Part shown: one piece after another, positions 25,387 through 34,575 of the stretch
Numbering within the stretch: position 1 is the stretch's first letter
Layout of the letters: every line of letters begins with the position of its first letter
Source of the DNA: Saccharospirillum salsuginis
Lineage (GTDB): Bacteria; Pseudomonadota; Gammaproteobacteria; Pseudomonadales; Natronospirillaceae
DNA: 64,000 nt
Direction of reading: 5' to 3'
NCBI RefSeq assembly: GCF_014651855.1
Contig: NZ_BMXR01000007.1
Location: 1 to 64,000 of the forward strand
The notes under the pieces: model-generated
Databases searched by the model: none
Told to the model about the DNA's origin: nothing
What the model saw: only the letters and a program-made list of their open reading frames with translations
Translations under genes and position numbers: made by a program

Positions 25387-25430
25387 GGTATGGGTTCCCG
25401 AAGACGTTCAGGGGCAGTGTATCGTTTTGT

Positions 25431-25502
25431 TGAGCATGTTCAATGAATCTTGACCGAGTGGCGTTTCAGGATAATAATGAACATGCTCAATGAGCATGAT
25501 CA
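25431..25502. promoter_or_regulatory. Three operator-like palindromes TGANCATGNTCA
   Basis: TGAGCATGTTCA at 25431-25442, TGAACATGCTCA at 25478-25489 and TGAGCATGATCA at 25491-25502. The first is near the tetR start, the other two are adjacent and just before the divergent DUF6463 gene. Position and symmetry fit binding sites for the TetR protein encoded at 24814-25386; this is inference. Confidence 0.7.
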
Positions 25503-25529
25503 ATCAGTATTTAAAACAAGGAAACGACA

Positions 25530-25898
25530 ATGTCCAACCGAACTCTGGGTCTGTCACTGATCGCTCTGGCTTTACTGCATCAGGTGGTCGGTTTGCTGAC
25601 CTTCCACCAACCCCTGAAGGACGCCATCGCTCTGGGCTGGTGGGCCTCCCAGGATCGTGATGAACCGCTTCGTGCGGTTATGTTCTGGTTCTTTTACTTT
25701 GGCTTTCTGCTCGCCTTGTGGGGCGAATCCATCCGGCATCGCACCGACCCGTTGCGCCGGGTGGAATGGGGCGGCGGGGCTCTGCTGTCGCTTTTGGGAG
25801 GAATGGCGATTCCGCCTTCCGGCTTCTGGGCCGTTATGGTGCTGTGCCTGGTGTATGGCTACCGACAGCGCTCCCGGACACTCGGGGTGCCGGTATGA
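25530..25898 (+). CDS. DUF6463 family membrane protein
   Basis: A 122-residue protein with four transmembrane helices (SLIALALLHQVVGLLTF; AVMFWFFYFGFLLALWGESI; WGGGALLSLLGGMAIP; FWAVMVLCLVYGY). The arrangement and the LGWW...RAVMFWFF segment match DUF6463. It overlaps the next gene by four bases (ATGA), and homologues commonly accompany TetR regulators and flavoprotein oxidoreductases. Function unknown. Confidence 0.75.
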   Translation: MSNRTLGLSLIALALLHQVVGLLTFHQPLKDAIALGWWASQDRDEPLRAVMFWFFYFGFLLALWGESIRHRTDPLRRVEWGGGALLSLLGGMAIPPSGFWAVMVLCLVYGYRQRSRTLGVPV

Positions 25899-27001
25899 AA
25901 GCGGGTGTCGATGCCAAACCCCGGGTGTTGATTCAGGGCGCGGGCATCGCCGGGCTGACACTGGCGGGACAGCTCGAGCGTCGGGGTGTGGACTATCGGA
26001 TAGTGGAGCAGGCTCGAACGTTGGAACCGGTCGGGGCGGGCCTCGTCATTCAACCCAATGCTCGGGCGATCCTCGAAGGTCTGGGGTTGGGCGATGCATT
26101 GACTGAAGCCGGCTGTGGGTTAAAGACCATGTCCGTCGGTCCGGCCGGGCACGCCCGGAGCCTGACCTTTCCGAACCGACAGTTCGCGATCGGTGTGCAT
26201 CGCGCCGACCTGCATCGGATGCTGCTGTCCATCGTGCCCGGGGAACGACTTCAGATGGGGGCCAGCCTGTCCGGTTGGCAGACCCGGGGTAATTGTATCG
26301 AGGCTCGATTGAATACGGGTGACGCCTGGACGGCGACCCATCTGATCGGTGCCGACGGTCTGCACTCCGCTGTTCGGCACCGACTGGAACCCTTGGACAC
26401 GCTTCGCGACAGTGGCCAATGGTGCTGGCGCACGGTTCTGCCGGCCCAGCCCTTGGGTCCACACGGGCTGGAATGGGTACGCGGCACAACCCGCCTGGGC
26501 GCCATTCCCATCGGTGGCCATCGAACCTATCTGTATTGGGTGGAAACCGGTGCCGACGCGGCTTCAGCTCCAACGGTCCGTGATTTGAATGCTTGGGGGC
26601 CGGAAGGGCGAGCGTTGGCGGATGCCTTACCGACTGACCCGCATTGGCTCAGCCACCCGTTGTGCGACCGGCCCGTACGCTGGGGCACAGGCAACCGCCT
26701 GCTGATCGGTGACGCGGCGCATCCCGTGACACCCAACCTGGGGCAGGGCGCGGCCCTCGGCATGGAAGACGCCTGGGTGTTGGCCGGATTGCTGATGCAG
26801 GGGCGTGGATCGGCGGAGGCGCTGAAACGACAGCGCCATCGACGGGTCGATAACGTGCGGCGCTTGTCCTGGTGGGCAGGTCGATTCGCCCATGGACAGG
26901 GGCTCCCGGGAACCGGGTTGAGAGACCGGCTCTATCGGCTCATGCCACCCCAATGGATCCTGAGATCCCAGCAATCGTTCGTGGCCGGCTTTTTTCCCTA
27001 A
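25895..27001 (+). CDS. FAD-dependent monooxygenase (UbiH/PHBH type)
   Basis: A 368-residue flavoprotein. It opens with the Rossmann motif VLIQGAGIAGLTLAGQLERRG (GxGxxG), contains HLIGADGLHSAVR (the DG motif) and later NRLLIGDAAHPVTPNLGQGAALGMEDA (the GD motif), all typical of aromatic-ring hydroxylases. ATG 25895 overlaps the DUF6463 stop. With TetR control it may handle an aromatic or antibiotic-like compound; the substrate is not readable. Confidence 0.85.
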   Translation: MKAGVDAKPRVLIQGAGIAGLTLAGQLERRGVDYRIVEQARTLEPVGAGLVIQPNARAILEGLGLGDALTEAGCGLKTMSVGPAGHARSLTFPNRQFAIGVHRADLHRMLLSIVPGERLQMGASLSGWQTRGNCIEARLNTGDAWTATHLIGADGLHSAVRHRLEPLDTLRDSGQWCWRTVLPAQPLGPHGLEWVRGTTRLGAIPIGGHRTYLYWVETGADAASAPTVRDLNAWGPEGRALADALPTDPHWLSHPLCDRPVRWGTGNRLLIGDAAHPVTPNLGQGAALGMEDAWVLAGLLMQGRGSAEALKRQRHRRVDNVRRLSWWAGRFAHGQGLPGTGLRDRLYRLMPPQWILRSQQSFVAGFFP

Positions 27002-27165
27002 AACCGCTTCCAAACAGAACAGAGTTCACAATTTGTGAACAAAAATCGATCAATGGGCTCGTATTGCCGTTGAGTCATAGACCTGTAAAAACTGTCTGTT
27101 AGGTTAGGTTTTCCTGAAAAGGAATAAGCAGTTTCCTCATAAATAACAAATAAGGCCAATAATCC

Positions 27166-28608
27166 ATGAAGAAACGACTGACCTTCCTGACACTGGCACT
27201 GACGTGCCTGACCGCCCAAGGCGCCGCCCTGACCGAAGGGACACCGGTCAACTCACTGTCGGCATCCACCGGCAGTGCGCTGGACTATGAAATCGCCGTC
27301 CCGGCCGATGCCACCAACCTGAGCGTTAATCTCTCCGGCGGCTCCGGCGATGCGGACCTCTACGTTCGTGCCGGGGCTGTACCGACCACATCCAGCTACG
27401 ATTGCCGGCCTTACCTGTCCGGCAACGATGAGACGTGTGACTTCGGTACACCGCAAACCGGGACCTATTACATCCAGGTTCGCGCTTATCAGAGTTTTTC
27501 CGATGTCTCTCTGTTGGCGACCTACGACAGCGCGAGTGGGGGTACCAGCCAGGCCCTGAGCAATGGCGAGACCCTGACCGGACTGTCGGGCGCGGACGGC
27601 TCCGAGACCCACTACCATCTGGACGTCCCCGGCGACGCCGAAAATCTGGTCGTCGGGATCAGCGGCGGCTCCGGCGATGCCGATCTGTACCTGAAGTACG
27701 GTACAAGCCCGACCTCATCCAGTTACGATTGCCGCCCCTATGAGGCCGGCAACGACGAGACCTGCAGCGTCGCGACCCCGCAAGCGGGGACCTACCACCT
27801 CATGGTTCGGGGCTATAACGCCTATTCGAACCTGAGCCTGACCGCGTCCTACAGCGATGGCGGGGGCTCCGGAAATGACGGCGCGACCTGGGACGGGTAC
27901 GAGACTTACTACGCCGATGCCATCGGAAAAACCGGTTCAGCCCTCACCAGCGCCCTGAATGAAGCCGCCGCGCGCAACCACAGTCGAATGAGTTATTCCC
28001 AGGTATGGGATGCCCTGTCGTACACCGACGAAGACCCGAACAACAGCAACAACGTCATCCTGATCTACACCGGCCGGTCCCAGGACAAGGATTTCAGCGC
28101 CAGTGGCAATAACGACCAGGATGCCTGGAACCGCGAACACAGCTGGCCGAAGAGCCACGGTTTTCCGAGTTCCGGCGACTGGGCGTATACCGACATCCAC
28201 CACCTGCGTCCGTCCGATGTGTCGGTCAACGCCGACCGGGGCAACAAGGACTACGACGACGGCGGCAGCCAGATCTCGGAAGCACCCGGCAACTACACCG
28301 ACGCCGACAGCTTCGAGCCGCGCGACGCGGTGAAAGGCGATCTCGCGCGGATGATGTTCTACATGGATGTGCGCTACAACGGCAACGACGGCACCGGCGT
28401 CGGGGACTTGCAACTGGTGAACTACACCGGCACCAGTGGGAACAACCTGGGCGAATTGTGCACCCTCTATGCCTGGCACCAGCAAGACCCGGTCAGCCAG
28501 CGCGAAATCGATCGCCATGCACGCATCGTCGAACAGCAGGGCAACCGCAACCCCTTCGTCGACTACCCGGCCTGGGTGGACGAAATATGGGGATCGCAGT
28601 GTAATTAA
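27166..28608 (+). CDS. Secreted endonuclease I with two pre-peptidase C-terminal domains
   Basis: A 480-residue exported nuclease. A signal peptide (residues 1-21) is followed by two tandem PPC-like beta domains (about 27-125 and 138-230), each with SGGSGDADLYV/L, SSYDCRPY and GNDETC. A Gly/Ser linker leads to the endonuclease I (EndA/NucM) domain, with NREHSWPKSHG (His-Asn catalytic site, HNH-like beta-beta-alpha-metal) and TDIHHLRPSD. It likely degrades extracellular DNA. PPC domains sit at the N-terminus here rather than at the C-terminal end where they are usually seen in proteases. Single gene with a hairpin after it. Confidence 0.9.
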   Translation: MKKRLTFLTLALTCLTAQGAALTEGTPVNSLSASTGSALDYEIAVPADATNLSVNLSGGSGDADLYVRAGAVPTTSSYDCRPYLSGNDETCDFGTPQTGTYYIQVRAYQSFSDVSLLATYDSASGGTSQALSNGETLTGLSGADGSETHYHLDVPGDAENLVVGISGGSGDADLYLKYGTSPTSSSYDCRPYEAGNDETCSVATPQAGTYHLMVRGYNAYSNLSLTASYSDGGGSGNDGATWDGYETYYADAIGKTGSALTSALNEAAARNHSRMSYSQVWDALSYTDEDPNNSNNVILIYTGRSQDKDFSASGNNDQDAWNREHSWPKSHGFPSSGDWAYTDIHHLRPSDVSVNADRGNKDYDDGGSQISEAPGNYTDADSFEPRDAVKGDLARMMFYMDVRYNGNDGTGVGDLQLVNYTGTSGNNLGELCTLYAWHQQDPVSQREIDRHARIVEQQGNRNPFVDYPAWVDEIWGSQCN

Positions 28609-28620
28609 CACCCATCGGGG

Positions 28621-28646
28621 GGAGCCGGCATCGCGCCGGCTTCTCC
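28621..28646 (+). terminator. Hairpin after the endonuclease gene
   Basis: GGAGCCGGC (28621-28629) pairs with GCCGGCTTCTCC (28635-28646), one base bulged. The T content after it is low, so termination strength is uncertain. Confidence 0.5.
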
Positions 28647-28661
28647 CGCTCCATTGTGTAA

Positions 28662-28713
28662 GTAGGTTGGATCGGTCCGACGGTTCGGTAGCGCGTCTGC
28701 GCGTAATCCAACA
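28662..28713. repeat. TTGGATT...AATCCAA repeat with extended loop
   Basis: GTAGGTTGGATC...GCGCGTAATCCAAC. It matches the 36-bp element at 12849-12884, but carries an extra stretch of about 17 bases (GGTCCGACGGTTCGGTA) inside the left arm. Confidence 0.75.
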
Positions 28714-28890
28714 CCGAGCTATTGCCTCCAAAGTAAACCGTCCTACCAATGAACCTGTCGGACGACGCCTGCGGCGACCAGCCAATCAAATGGCACAAAG
28801 TGCAAGCAGGACGGCGCGTTCTGCTAGTGAGTGTGGTTAGACTGCGGTCTATCATGCTCTCCATCCAAAGATACCCCAAGGAGAGACCGC

Positions 28891-29958
28891 ATGACCCGAA
28901 TTGACCGCAACGCCCCGGTTATGGTGACCGGCGCCACCGGCTATGTAGCCGGCGTATTGGTCCGCAAACTGCTCGAAGCGGGCCTGACGGTCCACGCCCC
29001 GGTACGCGACCCCGACAACACCGACAAGCTGAAATACCTGAACGACGTCGCGGCCAACACACCCGGAACCCTTCGGTATTTCAAGGCCGATCTACTGGAC
29101 AAGGGCTCCTACGCGGAGGCCATGGAAGACTGCGAACTGGTGTTTCACACCGCCTCTCCCTTCTTCAACAGCGTCGAGGATCCGCAAAAAGAGCTGGTGA
29201 CACCGGCTCTGGAAGGCACCCGCAATGTGTTGGAGACCGCCAACCGGACCCCCTCGGTCAAGCGCGTGGTGCTGACCAGCAGTTGTGCCGCCATCTACAG
29301 CGAGTGCGCTGATCTCGACAAGACCCCCGATGGCGTATTCACCGAGGACGTCTGGAACACCACCTCGACGCTGGACGACAACCCTTATTCCTATTCCAAA
29401 ACCGTCGCGGAACAGGCCGCCTGGGAGATCAACAAGGCCCAATCGCGCTGGGACCTGGTGGTCGTCAACCCGAGCCTGGTCATCGGCCCGGGCCTGAACC
29501 CGTTCGCCACCTCGGAGAGTTTCAACATCATCCGCCGCTTTGGCGATGGCACCCTGAAGTCCGGCTGTCCGCGTTTCGGCATCGGCGCGGTGGATGTCCG
29601 CGACCTGGCCGAAGCCCACTATCAGGCCGGGTTCACACCGGAGGCGCAAGGTCGCCACATCATATCCGGCCATAACACCGACCTGTTCGAGATGGCCCGG
29701 ACTCTGCAGGATCGATATGGCGACCGCTTTCCGATTCCGCGCCGCCCCTTACCCAAGTGGCTGCTCTGGCTGGTCGGCCCGCTGGTGGACAAGGAGATGA
29801 CGCGCAAGTTGATCGCCCGGAATGTCGATTTGCCCTGGAAAGCCGACAACAGCAAGAGCAAACGGGCCCTCGGCATGACCTATCGGCCGCTCGCCGAGTC
29901 CGTGAACGATTTCTTCCAGCAAATGGTGGACAGCGGGCAACTGAAACCCCGGTCGTGA
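28891..29958 (+). CDS. Extended SDR reductase (dihydroflavonol/cinnamoyl-CoA reductase-like)
   Basis: A 355-residue NAD(P)-binding protein. Motifs: MVTGATGYVAGVLVRKLLEAG (TGxxGxxG), HTASPF, VVLTSSCAAIYS and PYSYSKTVAEQAAWE with the YxxxK catalytic pair. The NP-SL-V-IGP segment (VVVNPSLVIGPGL) is typical of dihydroflavonol 4-reductase-like SDRs. ATG 28891 has GGAGAG 7 bases upstream; earlier in-frame codons lack one. The substrate is likely a ketone or aldehyde. It is followed by an AraC gene 64 bases later on the same strand. Confidence 0.82.
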   Translation: MTRIDRNAPVMVTGATGYVAGVLVRKLLEAGLTVHAPVRDPDNTDKLKYLNDVAANTPGTLRYFKADLLDKGSYAEAMEDCELVFHTASPFFNSVEDPQKELVTPALEGTRNVLETANRTPSVKRVVLTSSCAAIYSECADLDKTPDGVFTEDVWNTTSTLDDNPYSYSKTVAEQAAWEINKAQSRWDLVVVNPSLVIGPGLNPFATSESFNIIRRFGDGTLKSGCPRFGIGAVDVRDLAEAHYQAGFTPEAQGRHIISGHNTDLFEMARTLQDRYGDRFPIPRRPLPKWLLWLVGPLVDKEMTRKLIARNVDLPWKADNSKSKRALGMTYRPLAESVNDFFQQMVDSGQLKPRS

Positions 29959-30022
29959 TGGTATCCTGAACCGGGTGAGCACCCGGCCCGGGTGGTCGGT
30001 CTATTCGACAAGTGGGAGAACA

Positions 30023-31021
30023 ATGAACACGACCTTGAGATTCGCGGTCAGCCCCAGTTGGCGGACCATCCTGACCGACCTCGGCCTCAACGTCGCCGAG
30101 GTGCTCCGGCGCGCCGATTTGCCAGCGGACCTGTTCAGTCGCCCCAACGCGGGTCTGTCCACCGAAGCGTATTTTCGGCTCTGGCGCGCCATCGAGTTCA
30201 TGGTGGATGACGCTGCCTTTTCGTTTCACATTCTGCGTGGCCTGAACAGCGAAGCGTTCAGTCCGCCCCTGTTCGCCGCCTACTGCAGCCCGGACCTGAA
30301 CACCGCGCTGCAGCGGTTGCGGCAATTCAAACCCCTGATTTGCCCCATGACCCTCGACATCGACACCGGCAAGGACGCCACCCGGGTCACACTGCGCTTC
30401 CTGGAGAACCGGTGGGACATTCCTCCGTCGCTGATCGCGCTGGAAGTCGGTTTTTTCGTGCAACTGGCCCGGATGGCCACGCGCGAGCCGATTGTTCCAC
30501 TGCGTGTAACCACACCGACTGCCTTCCCGGCCATCGACGCATGCACCGAGTATTTCGGTGTGACACCAGAGCTCGATAACACCATTACCGTGACCTTCGG
30601 TGCCGAGGATGCCGCCAAACCCTTCATTACTGAGAATTCCGAGATGTGGGCCTTCTTCGAGCCCGGTCTGCGCAAACGCCTGTCGGAAATCAACACCGAT
30701 AGCGGCATGGCCGAACGCGTGCGCAGCGCCTTGCTGGAATTGCTGCCCGTCGGGAAAAGCAGCGTCGATGACCTGGCCGGTCAACTGCACGTCAGCCGTC
30801 GCACCCTGCAGCGGCGCCTGTCCAGCGAAGGCACCAGCGTCAAGACCATTCTCGGCCAGGTGCGCGAAGAACTGGCCCGGTACTACATCACCCAGTCCGA
30901 TCTGCCCTATGCCCAGATCTCTTTTCTGTTGGGCTATGAGGATCCGAACTCGTTTTTCCGGGCGTTTCATGCCTGGACCGGGGATACGCCCGAGTCGGTT
31001 CGCTCCCGGGCCATGCATTAA
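30023..31021 (+). CDS. AraC family regulator (Arabinose_bd-type N-terminal domain)
   Basis: A 332-residue protein. Residues 1-200 match the ArgR/OruR-like N-terminal domain of AraC proteins (LGLNVAEVLRRADLPADLF, STEAYFRLWRAIE). The C-terminal 100 residues are a two-HTH domain (SSVDDLAGQLHVSRRTLQRRLSSEGTS and ISFLLGYEDPNSFFRAFHAWTGDTPESVR). ATG 30023 has GGGAGAA upstream. It may regulate the upstream SDR gene, as this arrangement is common, but there is no direct evidence. Confidence 0.87.
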   Translation: MNTTLRFAVSPSWRTILTDLGLNVAEVLRRADLPADLFSRPNAGLSTEAYFRLWRAIEFMVDDAAFSFHILRGLNSEAFSPPLFAAYCSPDLNTALQRLRQFKPLICPMTLDIDTGKDATRVTLRFLENRWDIPPSLIALEVGFFVQLARMATREPIVPLRVTTPTAFPAIDACTEYFGVTPELDNTITVTFGAEDAAKPFITENSEMWAFFEPGLRKRLSEINTDSGMAERVRSALLELLPVGKSSVDDLAGQLHVSRRTLQRRLSSEGTSVKTILGQVREELARYYITQSDLPYAQISFLLGYEDPNSFFRAFHAWTGDTPESVRSRAMH

Positions 31022-31102
31022 GGTGCGATCGCCTCCCCCTTCCGGAGGCGTTCCTGTATAATCCCGCGCCCTTTTTTCTGTGAACGGCCGGGAGGATGAT
31101 GC

Positions 31103-32383
31103 ATGATCTGTGGACTGGACTTTGGAACCTCGAATTCCACCGTGGGCGTCTTCAAAGACGGCCGGGCGCAGATGGTGCCGCTGGAATACGACCCGCGTAC
31201 CGGGCAACAGGAAACCACCTTACCCAGCGCCCTGTTTTTCGACTTCGAGACCAATGACATACACTTCGGACGCCGGGCGATCGCTCATTACACTCAGGGT
31301 GAGTTCGGACGCCTGATGCGTTCGATGAAGTCCATACTCGGTACGCGCCAGATGGACGAAGGCACCCAGATCAAGACCCGTGTTTATTCGTTCAACGACA
31401 TCATCGGATTCTTCGTTCAAAGCCTGAAGGAACGCGCCGAAGCCTTCGCCGGGAAACCACTGACTCACGTCGTACTGGGTCGGCCCGTGCATTTCAGCGA
31501 CAATCACCCCGAGTTGGACCAGGCCGCCGAAGCTCGTATGGCCGACATCGCCCACAAGGTCGGCTTCCAGGACGTCTCCTTTCAATACGAACCCATCGCC
31601 GCCGCCTACGACTACGAACAGCAGGTGGACGGCGAAGAGCTCGCCCTGATCATCGACGTGGGCGGCGGCACCTCGGATTTCACGCTGATCCGTCTGGCCA
31701 AGTCGCGCAGCCAACTGGCTGACCGCTCCAGCGACATCCTCGCCAATCACGGCGTTCACATCGGCGGCACCGATTTCGACCGGAACATATCGCTTGCCAC
31801 CGTCATGCCCCTGCTCGGCATGAATGTCTGCTATAAGGACAAGCCGACACTCAGCATGCCCAGACACTATTTTGTGGATCTGGCCACCTGGCACCGCATC
31901 CACTGGCTGTACGAACCCAAGGTGCTGCGCGACATCGCGGATTTACGTCTGCAGATGCGCGAACGCGAGCCCATCGATCGGCTGATGACCGTTCTGAAAA
32001 ACAAGGCGGGTCACCGACTGGCCGGCGAAGTCGAACGAGCCAAGATCGACTTGTCCCAGGTGGACGAGACTCAGTTGGATCTGTCGTTTCTGTTGGAGGC
32101 TGAAGACGGGGGCCCGCAACCCACCGCAACCCAAGCGACCATGAACGAAGCCATTGCCGACGATGTGAATCGTGTGTTCCGCACCGTCGACGAGACTCTG
32201 GTTCAATCCGGCCTGGGCAAAAGCGACATTCAAACCATTTTCACCACGGGCGGTTCAACCGCCTTGCCGACCATCCGATCCATGATTCAATCACGCTTTC
32301 CCGATGCGAAATGGGTCAGTGGGGATCTGTACAACTCCGTAGGCAAAGGCCTGGCGTTGGAGGCCCGACGTCGGTACCTTTAG
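31103..32383 (+). CDS. yegD: Hsp70-like chaperone YegD
   Basis: A 426-residue Hsp70 relative. It has the ATPase elements (CGLDFGTSNSTVGV; VVLGRPVHFSD; LIIDVGGGTSDFTLIRL; FTTGGSTALPTIRS) but lacks a substrate-binding domain, as YegD does. The TATAAT at 31060-31065 with GGCGTTC before it may be part of its promoter. CGCCTCC/GGAGGCG (31027-31045) upstream forms a hairpin that may end the AraC transcript. Its exact cellular role is unknown. Confidence 0.9.
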   Translation: MICGLDFGTSNSTVGVFKDGRAQMVPLEYDPRTGQQETTLPSALFFDFETNDIHFGRRAIAHYTQGEFGRLMRSMKSILGTRQMDEGTQIKTRVYSFNDIIGFFVQSLKERAEAFAGKPLTHVVLGRPVHFSDNHPELDQAAEARMADIAHKVGFQDVSFQYEPIAAAYDYEQQVDGEELALIIDVGGGTSDFTLIRLAKSRSQLADRSSDILANHGVHIGGTDFDRNISLATVMPLLGMNVCYKDKPTLSMPRHYFVDLATWHRIHWLYEPKVLRDIADLRLQMREREPIDRLMTVLKNKAGHRLAGEVERAKIDLSQVDETQLDLSFLLEAEDGGPQPTATQATMNEAIADDVNRVFRTVDETLVQSGLGKSDIQTIFTTGGSTALPTIRSMIQSRFPDAKWVSGDLYNSVGKGLALEARRRYL

Positions 32384-32467
32384 CGCCCAACAGTTGGGTG
32401 GGGATTAGGCTTTTCCCTGTCTGACCCGACAGTTAATGTCTGATGAAAGCCGATAATGGGAGGGACT

Positions 32468-33256
32468 ATGCACCAAAGGATACTGACTTTGCTATTGGCA
32501 GGGTTGCTGGCGTTTTGTGAAGCCGTTTACTCGGACAGCGCTGGATTCGGTTGTGGAGCCGTGGGGGCTTCACTGGTCGAAGACGAAGACATCGTCGTTG
32601 TTGGCGAGTACCACGGTACGAAAGAAATCCAACCGCTGTTTTTCGACCTTGTTTGCCATTTCCGAAACACGACTGACCATCGCATTCTTGTCGGTTTGGA
32701 ATTGTCATCGGAGTTAACACCGGTTTTCAACGCCGACTACGCGGACGCGGCCGCCTTTTCCGAGGCTGTGTTTCAGTCGGAACATTGGGGCCCCTACAGC
32801 GATGGACGCCACAGTCCTGCTATGAAAGCACTGCTGGTGGATTTGTATCGGCTAAAGCGAGCCAACTCATCCGAACTGATGATCCTGGGGTTGGTCGAGG
32901 AGGACTGGGATGAAGAAGCGCCTGGTCGAATGGACGGTTTCATCAAAACCCAGGCCATCGACAAGACCTTTATCCTGGTTGGGAACTGGCACGCGAGACG
33001 GACCCGGAGCCAGGGGTATGACGCCTACCCCTTCGTGCACCAACTGCGCGGATTCGACTATCATATCGCCACCTATGATACTTGGGCGGGCGGAGGCGAA
33101 GTGTGGGCCTGTACCGAGGAATGCGGTCCCATGGAGGTCTTTCCTCGCGAGGTGTCGAATAGCCAGCAAGGTCTATACAACCTGGGCTGCGAAGGCACCG
33201 ATGAATGTCCTTACGATGGCTTTCTGTATACCGATTCGCTGAGCATTTCGAAATGA
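32468..33256 (+). CDS. Secreted ChaN/TIKI-superfamily-like protein
   Basis: A 262-residue exported protein. I start at ATG 32468 because GGGAGGG sits immediately before it; an earlier in-frame ATG at 32456 overlaps that ribosome site. A signal peptide is at residues 1-21. DIVVVGEYHGTKEIQP and, later, ILVGNWHARRTRS recall the GE-x-H and GN-x-H motifs of the ChaN/erythromycin-esterase/TIKI fold. Eight Cys, some near the end (ACTEECGPM, LGCEGTDECPYD), suggest disulfides. A specific function cannot be given. Confidence 0.6.
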   Translation: MHQRILTLLLAGLLAFCEAVYSDSAGFGCGAVGASLVEDEDIVVVGEYHGTKEIQPLFFDLVCHFRNTTDHRILVGLELSSELTPVFNADYADAAAFSEAVFQSEHWGPYSDGRHSPAMKALLVDLYRLKRANSSELMILGLVEEDWDEEAPGRMDGFIKTQAIDKTFILVGNWHARRTRSQGYDAYPFVHQLRGFDYHIATYDTWAGGGEVWACTEECGPMEVFPREVSNSQQGLYNLGCEGTDECPYDGFLYTDSLSISK

Positions 33257-33426
33257 AGGTCGGCGTCGGTCCACTGTAGACGATCGATTGGCACCCTGAT
33301 GATCGATTGTAAAGATTGATCTTCAATCGTAATGGCGGGATATCCTGCCTGCCGCGACCGAGTTGAAGAATGTTACTTTGTCAGCTACACATGATCGCTG
33401 CCCTGTTTCTATGGAGGTGAGTGAAA

Positions 33427-33900
33427 ATGAAGCTTGAAGGTTCCTGTCACTGTGGAGCGGTGCAATTCCAGTTACAGTCACCACACCCGTACCCATTCAA
33501 CTACTGCTATTGCTCGATTTGCCGTAAAACCGCCGGTGGTGGCGGCTTTGCCATCAATCTCAGTGGGGATTACGACACGATGGAGGTCCAGGGCCGGGAA
33601 CACATCAATGTCTATCATGCACGGTTGAACGGGAAAGTGAGTGAAGGCGAACGGCATTTCTGCAAACATTGCGGCAGTGCCCTGTGGGTATACGACCCGA
33701 ATTGGCCGGATCTGGTGCACCCACACGCCTCGGCGATCGATACTGAATTGCCCAAGCCGCCGGAGAAGGTGCACCTGATGTTGGCGAGCAAGGCATCCTG
33801 GGTGGATGTGGCTTCGGGGCCTCGGGACAGGGTGTTTGATGAGTATCCCGACGAATCCATCGCAGCGTGGCATGAACGGTTGGGATTGGTGCGGGATTGA
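33427..33900 (+). CDS. GFA family protein (CENP-V/formaldehyde-activating fold)
   Basis: A 157-residue zinc protein: GSCHCGAVQF (CxC), YCYCSICRKTAGGGGFAI (CxxC) and RHFCKHCGSALWVYD (CxxC), the ligand set of the GFA family. The start is ATG 33427, 9 bases after GGAGG; GTG 33421 would be too close. GFA proteins include a glutathione-formaldehyde adduct enzyme, but most members are uncharacterised. It may share a transcript with the secreted protein that follows after 41 bases. Confidence 0.88.
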   Translation: MKLEGSCHCGAVQFQLQSPHPYPFNYCYCSICRKTAGGGGFAINLSGDYDTMEVQGREHINVYHARLNGKVSEGERHFCKHCGSALWVYDPNWPDLVHPHASAIDTELPKPPEKVHLMLASKASWVDVASGPRDRVFDEYPDESIAAWHERLGLVRD

Positions 33901-33941
33901 GATTCGAAATTCCATTGGGCAAGTTAAGGAGCCGTGCTGAA

Positions 33942-34514
33942 ATGAAGGTTCGACGCTGTTTCTTGAGATTCTGTGTGGCTGTTGGGATGGGGGCTGTTTC
34001 GTTGGCGTATGCCAATACTGGATGGCCGGAACCCGAATGCGCGGAAGGTAAACACTGGTTGGAGTTCGCCGAAGTGGCGTTCTGCTTTAACCGCGATGAC
34101 ATTCAGTTCTTGAACTATCTGAACCTCAGCTCTCCGTCGATGCAGATCAACTTTAACCCGGAAACGAATGCCATTACACAAATGAGCGTGGGTCGTCTGG
34201 ATGAACAGCAAACAACCGGAGGGTTGCACGATCAACTGGGGCTGTCTGTCCGGGACATGTTTGTTGACTTGACCACGGGAGTACTGTCTAAAGGGCCCGA
34301 TAAAGAAATCGTTAATACGATTTTGACCGTCGATGCGGCCACTGATTTTCGTCACTATCAAAAGGCGGGTCTGGATGCCTTTGTCATTCTACGTAAATCC
34401 AGCATGTGGGACGCCATTTTCATCGTCGACGAAAAACGGGAAGGTTCCATTCACCTGACGGGTCAGTTCCAGCCGGCGGACGTCGAGTGGCTACTGGCTC
34501 GACTTCGTTGGTAA
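33942..34514 (+). CDS. Secreted hypothetical protein
   Basis: A 190-residue protein with a signal peptide (MKVRRCFLRFCVAVGMGAVSLAYA). The mature part has two Cys (PECAEG, AFCFNRDD), which may form a disulfide, and mixed strands (MQINFNPETNAITQMSVG; DAIFIVDEKREGSIHLTGQF). I recognise no family. ATG 33942 lies shortly after GGAGCCG. A hairpin terminator follows. Confidence 0.6.
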   Translation: MKVRRCFLRFCVAVGMGAVSLAYANTGWPEPECAEGKHWLEFAEVAFCFNRDDIQFLNYLNLSSPSMQINFNPETNAITQMSVGRLDEQQTTGGLHDQLGLSVRDMFVDLTTGVLSKGPDKEIVNTILTVDAATDFRHYQKAGLDAFVILRKSSMWDAIFIVDEKREGSIHLTGQFQPADVEWLLARLRW

Positions 34515-34526
34515 AGCGAAATCCGG

Positions 34527-34569
34527 CCCCTTCCTCAATGCTCCAACCCTTCAGTGAGCGAGGAAGGGG
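34527..34569. terminator. Hairpin between convergent genes
   Basis: CCCCTTCCTC (34527-34536) pairs with GAGGAAGGGG (34560-34569). It separates the plus-strand secreted hypothetical gene from the end of nasA on the minus strand and could serve both, though no long T-run follows. Confidence 0.6.
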
Positions 34570-34575
34570 TGTTGT

